From NCBI GenBank assembly GCA_910577435.1, contig CAJTLV010000009.1, positions 1-58,715 of the forward strand: a DNA stretch of 58,715 bases, given 5' to 3'. This stretch comes from an uncultured Christensenella sp. Lineage in GTDB: Bacteria > Bacillota > Clostridia > Christensenellales > Pumilibacteraceae. The translations under genes were made by a program, and so were the position numbers. The notes beneath the pieces are model-generated. The model searched no databases and was not told where the DNA came from. It was given only the letters and a program-made list of their open reading frames with translations. Below are positions 16,002-23,801 of this stretch, one piece after another; the stretch's first letter is position 1, and every line of letters starts with the position of its first letter.

Positions 16002-16352
16002 ATGACGGTACGTGAATGTTATGCAGCTATCGGCGGCAATTACGAAGAAGCGTTCAACCGCTTGCGTTCGGACGACAGGCTTATCAAGTTTTTGAACAAA
16101 CTGCCCGACGATCCGACGTTCGGTATGTTGGAGGGTGCGCTCGATACCGGCGATGCGGAACTTGCGTTCCGCGCCGCACATACGCTCAAAGGCGTGGGAC
16201 TCAATCTGTCGCTCACCGATCTTTACGAAAGCGCGTCTGCGTTGACGGAGTCGCTTCGCGGCAAGACCGTTATCGACGCGGCCGCTACCGCGCTGTTCGC
16301 AACGCTCAAAGCCCGTTATGACCTTACCATTCAATGTATTAAAACACTTTGA
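16002..16352 (+). CDS. HPt phosphotransfer protein
   Basis: 116 residues, a four-helix HPt domain. The phospho-accepting histidine is H60 in AAHTLKGVGLNL, and the context matches the family AH.LKG...LG. It should pass phosphate between a hybrid histidine kinase and a receiver. It lies 12 bases after the receiver/HD-GYP/GGDEF gene with GGGAGG at its start, so the two are probably partners. No histidine kinase is in the window. Confidence 0.9.
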   Translation: MTVRECYAAIGGNYEEAFNRLRSDDRLIKFLNKLPDDPTFGMLEGALDTGDAELAFRAAHTLKGVGLNLSLTDLYESASALTESLRGKTVIDAAATALFATLKARYDLTIQCIKTL

Positions 16353-16363
16353 GGTGAAAAATA

Positions 16364-16594
16364 ATGTCTAAAAAAAGCAACCTTAAAAAAGCAATCGCAG
16401 AAAGCGAGAAAGAGATCGAAAATCTCGAAAAACGCCGTGAACGTTCGCAGTCGTCATTGCTCGGCTCTTATGTTAATCAGACCAAACCCGATGAGGCGGA
16501 CGTCGAGTATTTCAACGTTCTTACCGAGCTTATCGAGCTGGAACGCGACAACATCCGCAAGCTCACCGCCGAGCTGAACAGTCTCGACAAGTAG
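16364..16594 (+). CDS. Small coiled-coil protein of unknown function
   Basis: 76 residues, almost entirely charged helix: SKKSNLKKAIAESEKEIENLEKRRE at the start and ELIELERDNIRKLTAELNSLDK at the end form two heptad-rich segments joined by an SSLLGSYVNQ turn. No recognised domain. It starts 11 bases after the HPt gene with GAGGTG as ribosome site, so it is probably the third gene of the signalling operon. It may be an adaptor, but nothing shows this directly. Confidence 0.7.
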   Translation: MSKKSNLKKAIAESEKEIENLEKRRERSQSSLLGSYVNQTKPDEADVEYFNVLTELIELERDNIRKLTAELNSLDK

Positions 16595-16676
16595 TGTCGA
16601 TTGCGCTGTTTCCCGCGCGTTTCGACGGAATAGCCCTAAATAGGCTACCGTTAGTTTAATAATGCGCGGAGCGGAG

Positions 16677-16685
16677 TGGTATAAT
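16677..16685 (+). promoter_or_regulatory. Extended -10 promoter of ssrA
   Basis: TGGTATAAT with TATAAT at 16680-16685 and no good -35. The precursor leader holds two hairpins before the mature 5' end, including GCACCGA/TCGGTGC at 16712-16731. Confidence 0.65.
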
Positions 16686-16735
16686 CATTAATGCGACGCC
16701 GCTTGTCGCTTGCACCGATTTATGTCGGTGCGTAT

Positions 16736-17125
16736 GGGGATGTACAGGCTTCGACGGCGCGGGGCTTGCGAAGGAAAGCAAGTGGTAGGGTCGGCTACCT
16801 AAAAACGCAAAAGGCTTTAATTGCCAACAAAAAGGAAAATGCCAAAGTGTTGAAGTTTGCGGCTCCCGCCGCAGCTCCCGCTATGGCGCTCGCAGCTTAA
16901 TCAAGTTGCAAGTTCGAACTCGCTACCTGTCGGCGGGAGATCGGGCTTAATTAAACGATAGGCTCCGTCGTGCGGTTCGGTCGGACCGTGCGAGGCAAAA
17001 GACCTTGCGTGCGCGCACCTTTGTTTACTGCGGTTCGCGCGCGGACAAACGAGCAATAAACTAAACTTGTAGATGTCCCCGCATATCCGCGTCGGAAATC
17101 GGTTCGATTCCGATCATCTCCACCA
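16736..17125 (+). ncRNA. ssrA: Transfer-messenger RNA (tmRNA)
   Basis: One-piece tmRNA. The 5' end GGGGATG pairs with the 3' CATCTCC to form the acceptor stem, and ACCA is encoded. The 3' part carries the T-arm GGTTCGATTCC. The 5' part has the conserved TACAGGCTTCGACGG block. The tag frame probably resumes at GCC 16823 and ends at TAA 16898, giving 25 residues that start ANKKENAKV and end in the canonical proteolysis signal ALAA. tmRNA with SmpB rescues stalled ribosomes and marks the peptide for ClpXP. The tag is long and Ala/Pro-rich compared with the usual 8-15 residues. A serine-recombinase element abuts the 3' end. Confidence 0.95.
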
Positions 17126-17130
17126 GTCCA

Positions 17131-17174
17131 AACCTAAAACGAACTCCTTTTGTGAGAATAGTTTTAGGTTTTTT
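17131..17174 (+). terminator. Terminator-like hairpin after tmRNA
   Basis: AACCTAAAAC (17131-17140) pairs with GTTTTAGGTT (17161-17170) and is followed by T's. The left arm AACCTAAAACGAA recurs near both other recombinase-element ends in this window, so the hairpin may have come with the element. Confidence 0.75.
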
Positions 17175-17297
17175 CTTTGCCGTTTATCGTTTCACATAGT
17201 GCCGTATAACGCTGTTATATTGCCGCTGTAACGCTTTTCGGGTGTTAGGCGGTAAATCTTATCAATCACGCATAAACGGCGGTTTATGCCGCGAAAG

Positions 17298-17438
17298 CCG
17301 CTTGACGTGAGAAAGGGGCGTGTTAGGCTATCGCGCCAAAGGCAAACCAAAACCCGACAGATTTATTTAATCGGTCGGGTTGCGCGTTTCGCCCTTATTT
17401 GCCTATATACACGCCCCTGCGAGGCTCACGTCAAGCGG
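17298..17438. repeat. Long nested inverted repeat beside recombinase 1
   Basis: CCGCTTGACGTGAG (17298-17311) pairs with CTCACGTCAAGCGG (17425-17438). Inside, GGGGCGTGT (17315-17323) pairs with ACACGCCCC (17409-17417), and AACCCGAC (17351-17358) with GTCGGGTT (17374-17381). The whole 141-nt unit can fold as a rod. It lies between the recombinase stop and tmRNA, so it may act as terminator, att-site structure or small RNA. The rest of 17175-17470 shows nothing else. Confidence 0.8.
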
Positions 17439-17470
17439 AATGTGGAATAAATAGCCGTGATTATATATCT

Positions 17471-18976
17471 TTATACATACATCTCTATCTCAAATTCGTA
17501 TTGCATAAGATTTACACGAAACGGTACTTTGAAAGACAGTTTAACCGTTTTCGAGCAAATTAAAAAGCCCCGATTATCATTGTCGGGACTTTGTTTTATG
17601 GGACTGTTATATTCTATTTCTATTCTATCGTCGTAAAGCGTTATTTGCTTTACAAGGTAGTTTATGAGCAGTTTCGGTTCTAACGCCAACGCTTGCGTGT
17701 AAAAGTCTTTTATCTGCGCTTCGGTCAGTTGTATGGCGGTTTTGCTTTTCTCGATTAAGATTTGCCGTTCTAACTCGGCTTGACGGGTTTCGAGTTCGCG
17801 CAACCGTTTCATAACCGTATTAGTCGTTCCGCCGTTTTCAATAGCGGTCATAATATTTTGTATGGCGTTTTCCGTTTGGCGTTGCTCTTTGAGTAGCAAG
17901 TTCAAAACGATATTCGCTTGCGCTTGGCGTTCTTGCTCTTGCATTAAGCCGTTTACTATAAAATCAAGACTATTCGCTTTTTGTATTTGCTCTATGACAT
18001 TTTCAAGTATTATCTTTTCGAGTACGTCTTTACGAATAGCGGACTTTTTACAGTCGGTAGTTTTCTTTTTGCGACCGCAACAAGTGTAATAATACTCTCT
18101 TTCGCCGTTCTTGGCTGTGCCGTTATCTCCGATGATAGACTTACCACAGTAACCGCACTTTATTTTGTCCTTTAATAAATACGTTACGGTTTCGCTGCGC
18201 TTGCCGAATTTGTTTGCGTTTACTTTATCGCGTACAATAGCAAATGTTTCGTTCGGTACGATTTGCGGATAGATATTGTCGAACACTTCGCCGTTGTGTC
18301 GGTATATGCCCGAATATCTTTCGTTGCCGAGTATGCCGTAAACGGTATTCTTTGCAAACGGTTTGCCTTTATGTAAAAGACCTTTGCTATTGAGTTCGGC
18401 GATTATATCTTTAACATATACGCCTATGGAATACTGCTCGTAAATGTATCTTACTATCTCGGCTTCTTCGGGTATGATTACGGCTTTTTTGTTTTCGTTT
18501 TTATAGCCGTACGGTATTTTACCGCCCGTCAAGTTGCCTTTACGGCGGCTTTCATTATTGCCGCGCCGTATCTTCTGCGAAAGTTCTGCGCTGTAATACT
18601 CGGTATAGCCTTCGAGCATACTTTCAAAGATAATGCCTTCGGGCGTGTCGGGTACAAACTCGGTAGCGGATACCACTTTAACGCCGTTGTCTTTCAGCGT
18701 TTTCTTGTGCATAGCCGTTTCGTATTTGTTACGACTGAAACGGTCGAATTTGTAAACAAGTACAATGTTGAATGTCCGCTTTGCGCTGTCTTTAATCATA
18801 CGGCGAAAGTCGGGGCGGTTGTCGTTCGTACCCGTCATAGCGCGGTCTATGTAGGTGTCGAGTATAAGTATATCTCGGCTCTTGGCGTACTCCGTACATA
18901 CGCGCAACTGACCGTCAATACTTTGCTCGGTTTGGCTTTCCGACGAATAGCGACAATAGATTACTGCTGTTTGCAT
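17471..18976 (-). CDS. Large serine recombinase (site-specific integrase) 1
   Basis: 501 residues. The resolvase catalytic domain (about 3-150) has YCRYSSESQ with nucleophile S11, plus the conserved DRFSRN. The recombinase DNA-binding domain covers about 165-265. A zinc ribbon begins near 277 (CGYCGKS...YYYTCCG...DC). A coiled coil spans about 340-410. Large serine recombinases insert and excise mobile elements between short att sites through a Ser-DNA link. The start has AAGGAG in the A-rich leader. The gene points towards tmRNA. Lower G+C than the flanking core genes fits transfer. Confidence 0.93.
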   Translation of the reverse strand: MQTAVIYCRYSSESQTEQSIDGQLRVCTEYAKSRDILILDTYIDRAMTGTNDNRPDFRRMIKDSAKRTFNIVLVYKFDRFSRNKYETAMHKKTLKDNGVKVVSATEFVPDTPEGIIFESMLEGYTEYYSAELSQKIRRGNNESRRKGNLTGGKIPYGYKNENKKAVIIPEEAEIVRYIYEQYSIGVYVKDIIAELNSKGLLHKGKPFAKNTVYGILGNERYSGIYRHNGEVFDNIYPQIVPNETFAIVRDKVNANKFGKRSETVTYLLKDKIKCGYCGKSIIGDNGTAKNGEREYYYTCCGRKKKTTDCKKSAIRKDVLEKIILENVIEQIQKANSLDFIVNGLMQEQERQAQANIVLNLLLKEQRQTENAIQNIMTAIENGGTTNTVMKRLRELETRQAELERQILIEKSKTAIQLTEAQIKDFYTQALALEPKLLINYLVKQITLYDDRIEIEYNSPIKQSPDNDNRGFLICSKTVKLSFKVPFRVNLMQYEFEIEMYV

Positions 18977-19456
18977 TTTTCAAAACTCCTTTTGAATTGT
19001 ATTTTTTATTTACCTTTCGGCGGGAGCGGACAAAACGGAAGCGCAAAAGTTATAACGCTTATGGACTTGAACACTCTTTTTTGCAAGGGCTACGTAGCAG
19101 TGCATTTTACCCTTGCAAAAAAGTGCGCTTTCGTTTACGCTCCAACCACGAAAGACAAAGAAGAGTTGCTTTCCGCAATAACTAATATAAATTTTCACCC
19201 TACGACAGAGAAAGTATCTCGAAAATATTTTTCGCTCTATATAACAAGCACATGAGCAGTTAAAAATTAAGTCCTTAAAACGAAAAATACCGAACACGAC
19301 AAATAGCCGCAAGAACGCCGCCGAGCGAAAACACAAAGGCGATCGCCAAGTGGTTCGGCGGCGACGCCTTTGCTCGCTCGGCGTTGCGGTTTTGTCGGTC
19401 GTTCCTTTTCGTTTCGGCGGGCGCTTGTTATATACAAGCACCCGCCACAGTGCTAT
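18977..19456. other. Gene-free stretch inside the element
   Basis: About 480 bases without a credible gene. It contains a 14-bp inverted repeat, CTTTTTTGCAAGGG (19076-19089) with CCCTTGCAAAAAAG (19110-19123), and a dispersed-repeat copy at 19318-19445. Open frames here on both strands lack ribosome sites and protein-like composition. Confidence 0.6.
19318..19445 (+). repeat. Dispersed intergenic repeat, copy R3
   Basis: Contains a core close to GCCAAGTGGTTCGGCGGCG and ends in a GGCGCTTG...CAAGCACCCGCC hairpin. A block of 35 bases (19387-19421) is identical to 36861-36895 in copy R4. It is related in layout to the pair R1/R2. Confidence 0.75.
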
Positions 19457-19485
19457 TTGACTTTTGTTTTTGATTTTGCTATAAT
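19457..19485 (+). promoter_or_regulatory. Promoter of the element's cargo gene
   Basis: TTGACT (19457-19462), a 17-nt spacer and perfect TATAAT (19480-19485). Confidence 0.8.
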
Positions 19486-19512
19486 GAAAATAATAATATT
19501 AGGAGTGTAATT

Positions 19513-20223
19513 TTGAAAACTAAGTGTTTTTGGGAACATAACGGAGACGATAGTCTTCTGTATTCGACCGAATATTTAGGTGCGTTTACGCGTGGAAAGT
19601 CCGTTGATATAGCAAAACTCAAAATGCCGCAGGAAATAAAATCCTTTATCCGTTGGAGCGGCATAAACTGTCCCAAGGAAGAAGTCAAAATAGAAATAGC
19701 AGAGGAAAAAGTATCGGATTTGAATATTTGCGATGCCGATAGTGACGCTATTTTCCATACCGAAACATTGTCTATGACAATTTCGCAATACGAGATTTTG
19801 AAATCCCTTGCATTAAAATCCGCTAACGATTTTCTTATATTATACAATGCAATTCCGTCAAAAAATATAAGTTGTTTGCCGCAAAGAAAAACATTTTACG
19901 GGGCAGTGCCGAGAACGGCACAAGAAATGTATGAACATACAAAAAACGTCAACGATTATTATTTCGGAGAAATTGGCGTTGCTTGCGATAACGACGGAGA
20001 TATTTTGAGCTGTCGCGAACGCGGTTTTGCTTTGGTGGAAAAGCAACAGAACTTTTTGGAAAATAAAGTTTTAGAGGGTAGTTACAAAGAATTATGGTCG
20101 CTGAAAAAATTATTACGGCGATTTATATGGCACGATAGGATACACGCAAAAGCAATGTATAGAATGGCGATAAAAAAATTTGGTTGTAACAGTGTTCCGA
20201 ATATCTTTTATTTTGATGATTAA
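19513..20223 (+). CDS. Unknown cargo protein with C-terminal HDxxH motif
   Basis: 236 residues starting at TTG, with TAGGAG about 7 bases upstream and a strong promoter. The N-terminal half (about 1-95) is acidic and strand-rich. The C-terminal half ends with KKLLRRFIWHDRIHAKAMYRMAIKKFG. The HDxxH pattern in a helix recalls DinB/YfiT-type metal sites, but the similarity is too short to assign a function. No signal peptide or membrane segment. It sits between the recombinase and the right end of the ssrA element and looks like independently expressed cargo. Codon use is A+T-rich relative to rpmE next door. Confidence 0.75.
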   Translation: MKTKCFWEHNGDDSLLYSTEYLGAFTRGKSVDIAKLKMPQEIKSFIRWSGINCPKEEVKIEIAEEKVSDLNICDADSDAIFHTETLSMTISQYEILKSLALKSANDFLILYNAIPSKNISCLPQRKTFYGAVPRTAQEMYEHTKNVNDYYFGEIGVACDNDGDILSCRERGFALVEKQQNFLENKVLEGSYKELWSLKKLLRRFIWHDRIHAKAMYRMAIKKFGCNSVPNIFYFDD

Positions 20224-20247
20224 AAAATTCGTTTTAGGTTACTATCG

Positions 20248-20294
20248 CTCCACCACGAAAAAGCACCGCACAGCGGTGCTTTTTCGTGGTGGAG
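20248..20294. terminator. Very long perfect hairpin, possible original ssrA terminator
   Basis: CTCCACCACGAAAAAGCACC (from 20248) begins an arm that pairs without mismatch with the arm ending at 20294; the loop is only ACA. AAAAA and TTTTT face each other near the top, as in bidirectional terminators. It begins with the same CTCCACCA that ends tmRNA. Confidence 0.7.
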
Positions 20295-20451
20295 ATGTGT
20301 ATGTGATAGCGCGCGCAGGAGATACGGTTAATCGAAATAAGGAATAGAAAAACCATTATGGCAGAATGGCACGAAACGATAAATACGGCGAAGCGTTGCG
20401 TTCGGATCGTTATATTTCCGATTACTCGTTCATTTACTTTATATCAAACGC

Positions 20452-20480
20452 TTGACAAACAGAGTTTAACGTTGTATAAT
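20452..20480 (+). promoter_or_regulatory. Promoter of rpmE
   Basis: Consensus TTGACA (20452-20457), 17-nt spacer, TATAAT (20475-20480). Confidence 0.92.
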
Positions 20481-20515
20481 TGTTAAGCTAAGTCAATAAA
20501 AGAGGTCAATTCACT

Positions 20516-20728
20516 ATGAAGAAAGGTATACATCCCGATTATCACGAAGTAAACGTCGTATGCGCGTGCGGCGCGACGTTTGTCACCGGCTCGACGCAGA
20601 AAGGCGACGTGGTCAAGGTGGATATTTGTTCTAAGTGCCATCCGTTCTATACGGGCAAGCAGAAGCAGGCGGAGACCGGCGGACGTATCGCGCGTTTCAA
20701 CGAGCGTTCGGGAAAGTCCGGTAAATAG
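20516..20728 (+). CDS. rpmE: Large ribosomal subunit protein bL31
   Basis: 70 residues, zinc-binding L31: C16/C18 in VVCACGATF and C38/C41 in ICSKCHPFYTGKQ. L31 bridges the ribosomal subunits at the central protuberance. AGAGG precedes the ATG. In Bacillota rpmE often precedes the yqhQ-prmC-prfA block, as here. Two hairpins follow, so most transcripts probably end before the fusion gene. Confidence 0.96.
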   Translation: MKKGIHPDYHEVNVVCACGATFVTGSTQKGDVVKVDICSKCHPFYTGKQKQAETGGRIARFNERSGKSGK

Positions 20729-20741
20729 CGTAAAATTGTCA

Positions 20742-20800
20742 GGCGGGCGTTTTATTCGTCCGCTATTTTTTTGTCGAAGTATAAATTGCTTCGACTTTTT
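20742..20800 (+). terminator. Two tandem terminators after rpmE
   Basis: GCGGGCG (20743-20749) with CGTCCGC (20757-20763) followed by a T-run; then GTCGAAG (20773-20779) with CTTCGAC (20789-20795) followed by five T's. Confidence 0.8.
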
Positions 20801-20821
20801 ATTTTCCGAAAAGGACGAAAC

Positions 20822-22600
20822 GTGAAAGAAAAAAAGCAAAAAGACAATAGCTACGACACGAGCAAAAAAACGCGGAGGACGTTTATCGGCGGTCAAGCGC
20901 TTTTGGAAGGCGTAATGATGCGCGGTGCGAGCTCTACCGCAATGGCAGTGCGTGCGCCAGACGGTGAGATCGAGGTCAAGACCGAACGGCTCAAAAAGCC
21001 GAGCAAGGCGAGGAAAGTGCCTATCGTGCGCGGCGTGATCTCGTTCGTAGATTCGCTTGTCGTCGGTATGAACGCGACGCTCAAATCCGCAGAAGTCAGT
21101 TCGCCCGAAGATGAAGCTCCGTCCAAGACGTCGACGGTCATTGCGGTCATTTTGGGCGTGGTGCTCGCCGTCGGATTGTTTATAGGCATTCCGTATTTCG
21201 TCGGTTGGGCGATCAGGGAGTGGGGACACTACGAGAATGTGCTTGTCGTTTCGATCATAGAGGGTGTGACCCGTCTAATAGTGTTTATCGCGTACCTCGC
21301 GCTCGTCAGGCTTATGCCGGATATAAAGCGCACGTTTATGTATCACGGCGCGGAACACCGTACTATCAATTGCTACGAGCGCGGACTGCCGCTGACCGTC
21401 GAAAATGTGCAAAGCTGTTCGACCAAGCATAACCGTTGCGGCACGACATTTCTGTTTTTTGTCGTGGTGATAGCGATATTGCTTTACGCACTGCTCAACT
21501 GGGCATTCAAGGCGATCGAGAACACGTGGGGGTACGAGTGGCTGTTCGGGAACTTTTTCTTTTCGCTGCTTGTGCGGTTGTGCTTGCTTCCTTTGATAGC
21601 CGGCGTATCGTATGAAGTGTTGCGCGGACTCGCGATGTTGCCCGACAATAAGTTTACAAACGCGATCCGTGCGCCCGGACTTGCGTTGCAAAAGCTGTCG
21701 ACGGCACTGCCCGACGACAGTATGGCGGAGTGTGCAATTGCGGCGTTCAATGCGGTGTTGGAGCTTGACGGTGACGAGAACAAGCAAACGATCGATTTTT
21801 ACGAACGTGATTTTGCCGTCGAACGCAAAAAACTCGCGGAGCGGTTGTGTGAGAACCCGCAGGATGCGGACTGGATATACTGTGAATTGCTAGGCAAGAA
21901 GCGCGGAGAGCTTGATACCGTATCGCGCGTCAAGACGGGCGTAGTAAAGCGAGCCGACGAGTATGCGGACAGGTTGCTCGCCGGCGAACCGCTTGATTAC
22001 ATTTTGGGAAACACCGATTTTTGCGGCGTCAAGATAAAAGTATCTACGGACGTTCTCATTCCGCGATTCGAGACGGAGGTGCTTGCGGGCGAGGCGGTTA
22101 AATTCATAATCGCGCTCGGCGGCGGAAACGTACTCGATCTTTGCACGGGATCGGGATGCATTGCGGCGTATATCGCGCGCAACACGTCCGCGCAGGTGAC
22201 TGCGAGCGATGTATCCGAACGTGCGCTCGAAATAGCGAGGCAAAATCTCAAGGGGTTGGGCGCGGAGGTCGTACAGTCGGATATGTTCGACGGGCTTTCG
22301 GGCAAATACGATCTTATAGTGACCAATCCTCCGTATATACGGACGGGCGAAATAAGTTCGCTTGCGCCGCAAGTGACCGCGCAACCGCACATTGCGCTCG
22401 ACGGCGGAGAGGACGGTTTGCGGTTTTATCGGATAATAGCCGAACGTGCGGACGGGTTTTTAACGGAACACGGCGCGGTTATGGCGGAAGTCGGATATGA
22501 CCAAGCGGCGGACGTTATTAAACTGTTCGGAAATTTAGGCAAGTGCCGAATAATTAAAGACCTCGACGGTAAGGACAGGATAGTAGTATGCGAGAAATAA
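20822..22600 (+). CDS. prmC: YqhQ (DUF1385) - PrmC fusion protein
   Basis: 592 residues. GTG 20822 is chosen because AAAAGGA lies just upstream; an earlier in-frame TTG would start inside the terminator. Residues about 15-310 are a DUF1385/YqhQ membrane protein (FIGGQALLEGVMMRG, later YHGAEHRTINCYE and CSTKHNRCGTTF). Residues about 320-592 are the PrmC/HemK methyltransferase, with PRFETE, SAM motif DLCTGSGCIA and catalytic NPPY at 502-505. PrmC methylates the Gln of the GGQ motif in release factors RF1 and RF2. The reading frame crosses the junction without a stop or an internal ribosome site. The prfA start overlaps the end by 13 bases, so enzyme and substrate are co-translated. Fusion would tether the methyltransferase to the membrane. 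Confidence 0.9.
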   Translation: MKEKKQKDNSYDTSKKTRRTFIGGQALLEGVMMRGASSTAMAVRAPDGEIEVKTERLKKPSKARKVPIVRGVISFVDSLVVGMNATLKSAEVSSPEDEAPSKTSTVIAVILGVVLAVGLFIGIPYFVGWAIREWGHYENVLVVSIIEGVTRLIVFIAYLALVRLMPDIKRTFMYHGAEHRTINCYERGLPLTVENVQSCSTKHNRCGTTFLFFVVVIAILLYALLNWAFKAIENTWGYEWLFGNFFFSLLVRLCLLPLIAGVSYEVLRGLAMLPDNKFTNAIRAPGLALQKLSTALPDDSMAECAIAAFNAVLELDGDENKQTIDFYERDFAVERKKLAERLCENPQDADWIYCELLGKKRGELDTVSRVKTGVVKRADEYADRLLAGEPLDYILGNTDFCGVKIKVSTDVLIPRFETEVLAGEAVKFIIALGGGNVLDLCTGSGCIAAYIARNTSAQVTASDVSERALEIARQNLKGLGAEVVQSDMFDGLSGKYDLIVTNPPYIRTGEISSLAPQVTAQPHIALDGGEDGLRFYRIIAERADGFLTEHGAVMAEVGYDQAADVIKLFGNLGKCRIIKDLDGKDRIVVCEK

Positions 22601-23664
22601 AGACAGAAAAGCTCGACGCGATAGAGGCGCGGTTCGCCGCGCTCGAAGAAAAAGTACAGGATCCGACGCTCATCGCCGATAACAAAGTATGGGCTGAGCT
22701 TTGCCGCGAACGTGCGGAGCTTGCCCCGATAGTCGAAAAATACGAACAACTAAAAAAGGCGACGTCGGACTACCGCGACGCAATAGAAATGCAGAAATCC
22801 GACGACCAAGAGTTTGTATTGCTCGCGAAAGAGGAGAGCGCGGCTTTGGAAGAAGAGATCGAGACGATAGAGTCCGAGCTTAAAATTATGCTTTTGCCCA
22901 AAGACCCCAACGACGGCAAGAACGCGGTGCTCGAAATACGTCCCGCCGCAGGCGGAGAGGAAGCGGCGCTTTTTGCCGCCGAACTTTGCAGAATGTATAA
23001 AATGTTCGCCGAGCGTAAGCGCTGGCAGGTCGAGGACGTGACGCTCAACGAGACGGAACTCGGCGGGGTCAAAGAAGCGACTTTCGGTGTGAGCGGCAAG
23101 GACGTTTTTTCGTTCTTGAAGTTCGAGAGCGGCGTTCATCGCGTTCAGCGCGTACCCGTCACCGAAACGCAGGGGCGCGTCCATACATCGACAGTCACCG
23201 TCGCGGTTTTGCCCGAAGCGGAAACGGTCGACGTCGAAATCAACGAAAAAGACATAAAGATAGATACGTTCAGGGCGAGCGGCGCTGGCGGTCAGCACAT
23301 CAATAAAACCGATTCCGCGATACGCATAACGCATTTTCCGACGGGCATTGTAGTCACGTGTCAGGATCAGCGCAGTCAGACGAAAAACAAAGAGCGTGCG
23401 ATGCAGGTGCTCGCGACCAAACTGTACGACTATTATCAGGGGCAGAAGGACGAGGAGTATGCGTCGCTTCGTAAGGGACAGGTCGGCACAGGCGACCGCA
23501 GCGAGCGCATTCGCACATACAATTTTCCGCAAGGACGGGTCACGGATCACCGCATAGGGTTTACGCTGTACAATATCGATGAGTTTATGAACGGCGATTT
23601 AGACAAAATGATCGAGGCGCTCCGTATAGCCGATCAGACGCGCAAACTTGAAGGATCGGAGTAA
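22588..23664 (+). CDS. prfA: Peptide chain release factor 1
   Basis: 358 residues, full length. The stop-codon recognition motif PxT is PVT (in HRVQRVPVTETQGR; usually PAT), which specifies UAA/UAG. The catalytic GGQ lies in ASGAGGQHINKTDSAIR near residue 233. Domain 1 at the N-terminus is a long coiled coil. RF1 enters the A-site and triggers peptide release. ATG 22588 overlaps the end of the PrmC fusion gene, whose product modifies the GGQ glutamine. Confidence 0.97.
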   Translation: MREIKTEKLDAIEARFAALEEKVQDPTLIADNKVWAELCRERAELAPIVEKYEQLKKATSDYRDAIEMQKSDDQEFVLLAKEESAALEEEIETIESELKIMLLPKDPNDGKNAVLEIRPAAGGEEAALFAAELCRMYKMFAERKRWQVEDVTLNETELGGVKEATFGVSGKDVFSFLKFESGVHRVQRVPVTETQGRVHTSTVTVAVLPEAETVDVEINEKDIKIDTFRASGAGGQHINKTDSAIRITHFPTGIVVTCQDQRSQTKNKERAMQVLATKLYDYYQGQKDEEYASLRKGQVGTGDRSERIRTYNFPQGRVTDHRIGFTLYNIDEFMNGDLDKMIEALRIADQTRKLEGSE

Positions 23665-23731
23665 ACGGTAAACCGTGACAATATTTTTATTTGCCGTTGC
23701 ATTTGTTATTCGATGCATAATAAATTTACGC

Positions 23732-23761
23732 TTGACTTTTCGCGAATCGATATGATAGACT
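23732..23761 (+). promoter_or_regulatory. Probable promoter of the GH2 gene
   Basis: TTGACT (23732-23737), an 18-nt spacer and TAGACT (23756-23761). The -10 box is only a moderate match. Confidence 0.5.
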
Positions 23762-23801
23762 TTGTCTATTCCCGTAAACGCACCTTCGGAGGATGCAACT
23801 T

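Larger units (their letters stand above)
17126..20255. mobile_element. Probable serine-recombinase element at the ssrA 3' end
   Basis: The octamer CTCCACCA ends tmRNA (17118-17125) and recurs at 20248-20255. Between them are a large serine recombinase, a nested inverted repeat, a dispersed-repeat copy and one unknown gene, while core genes resume at once on the right. Right after the second octamer is a 22-bp hairpin that could be the original ssrA terminator. The boundaries are inferred from this 8-bp repeat and could be off. Confidence 0.5.

Noticed and set aside
14757..16334. 525-codon open frame on the minus strand opposite the signalling genes
   Set aside because: Antisense shadow of the receiver/HD-GYP/GGDEF and HPt genes, no recognisable domain.
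19010..19441. 143-codon minus-strand frame upstream of recombinase 1
   Set aside because: It crosses an inverted repeat and the R3 repeat; composition is not protein-like.
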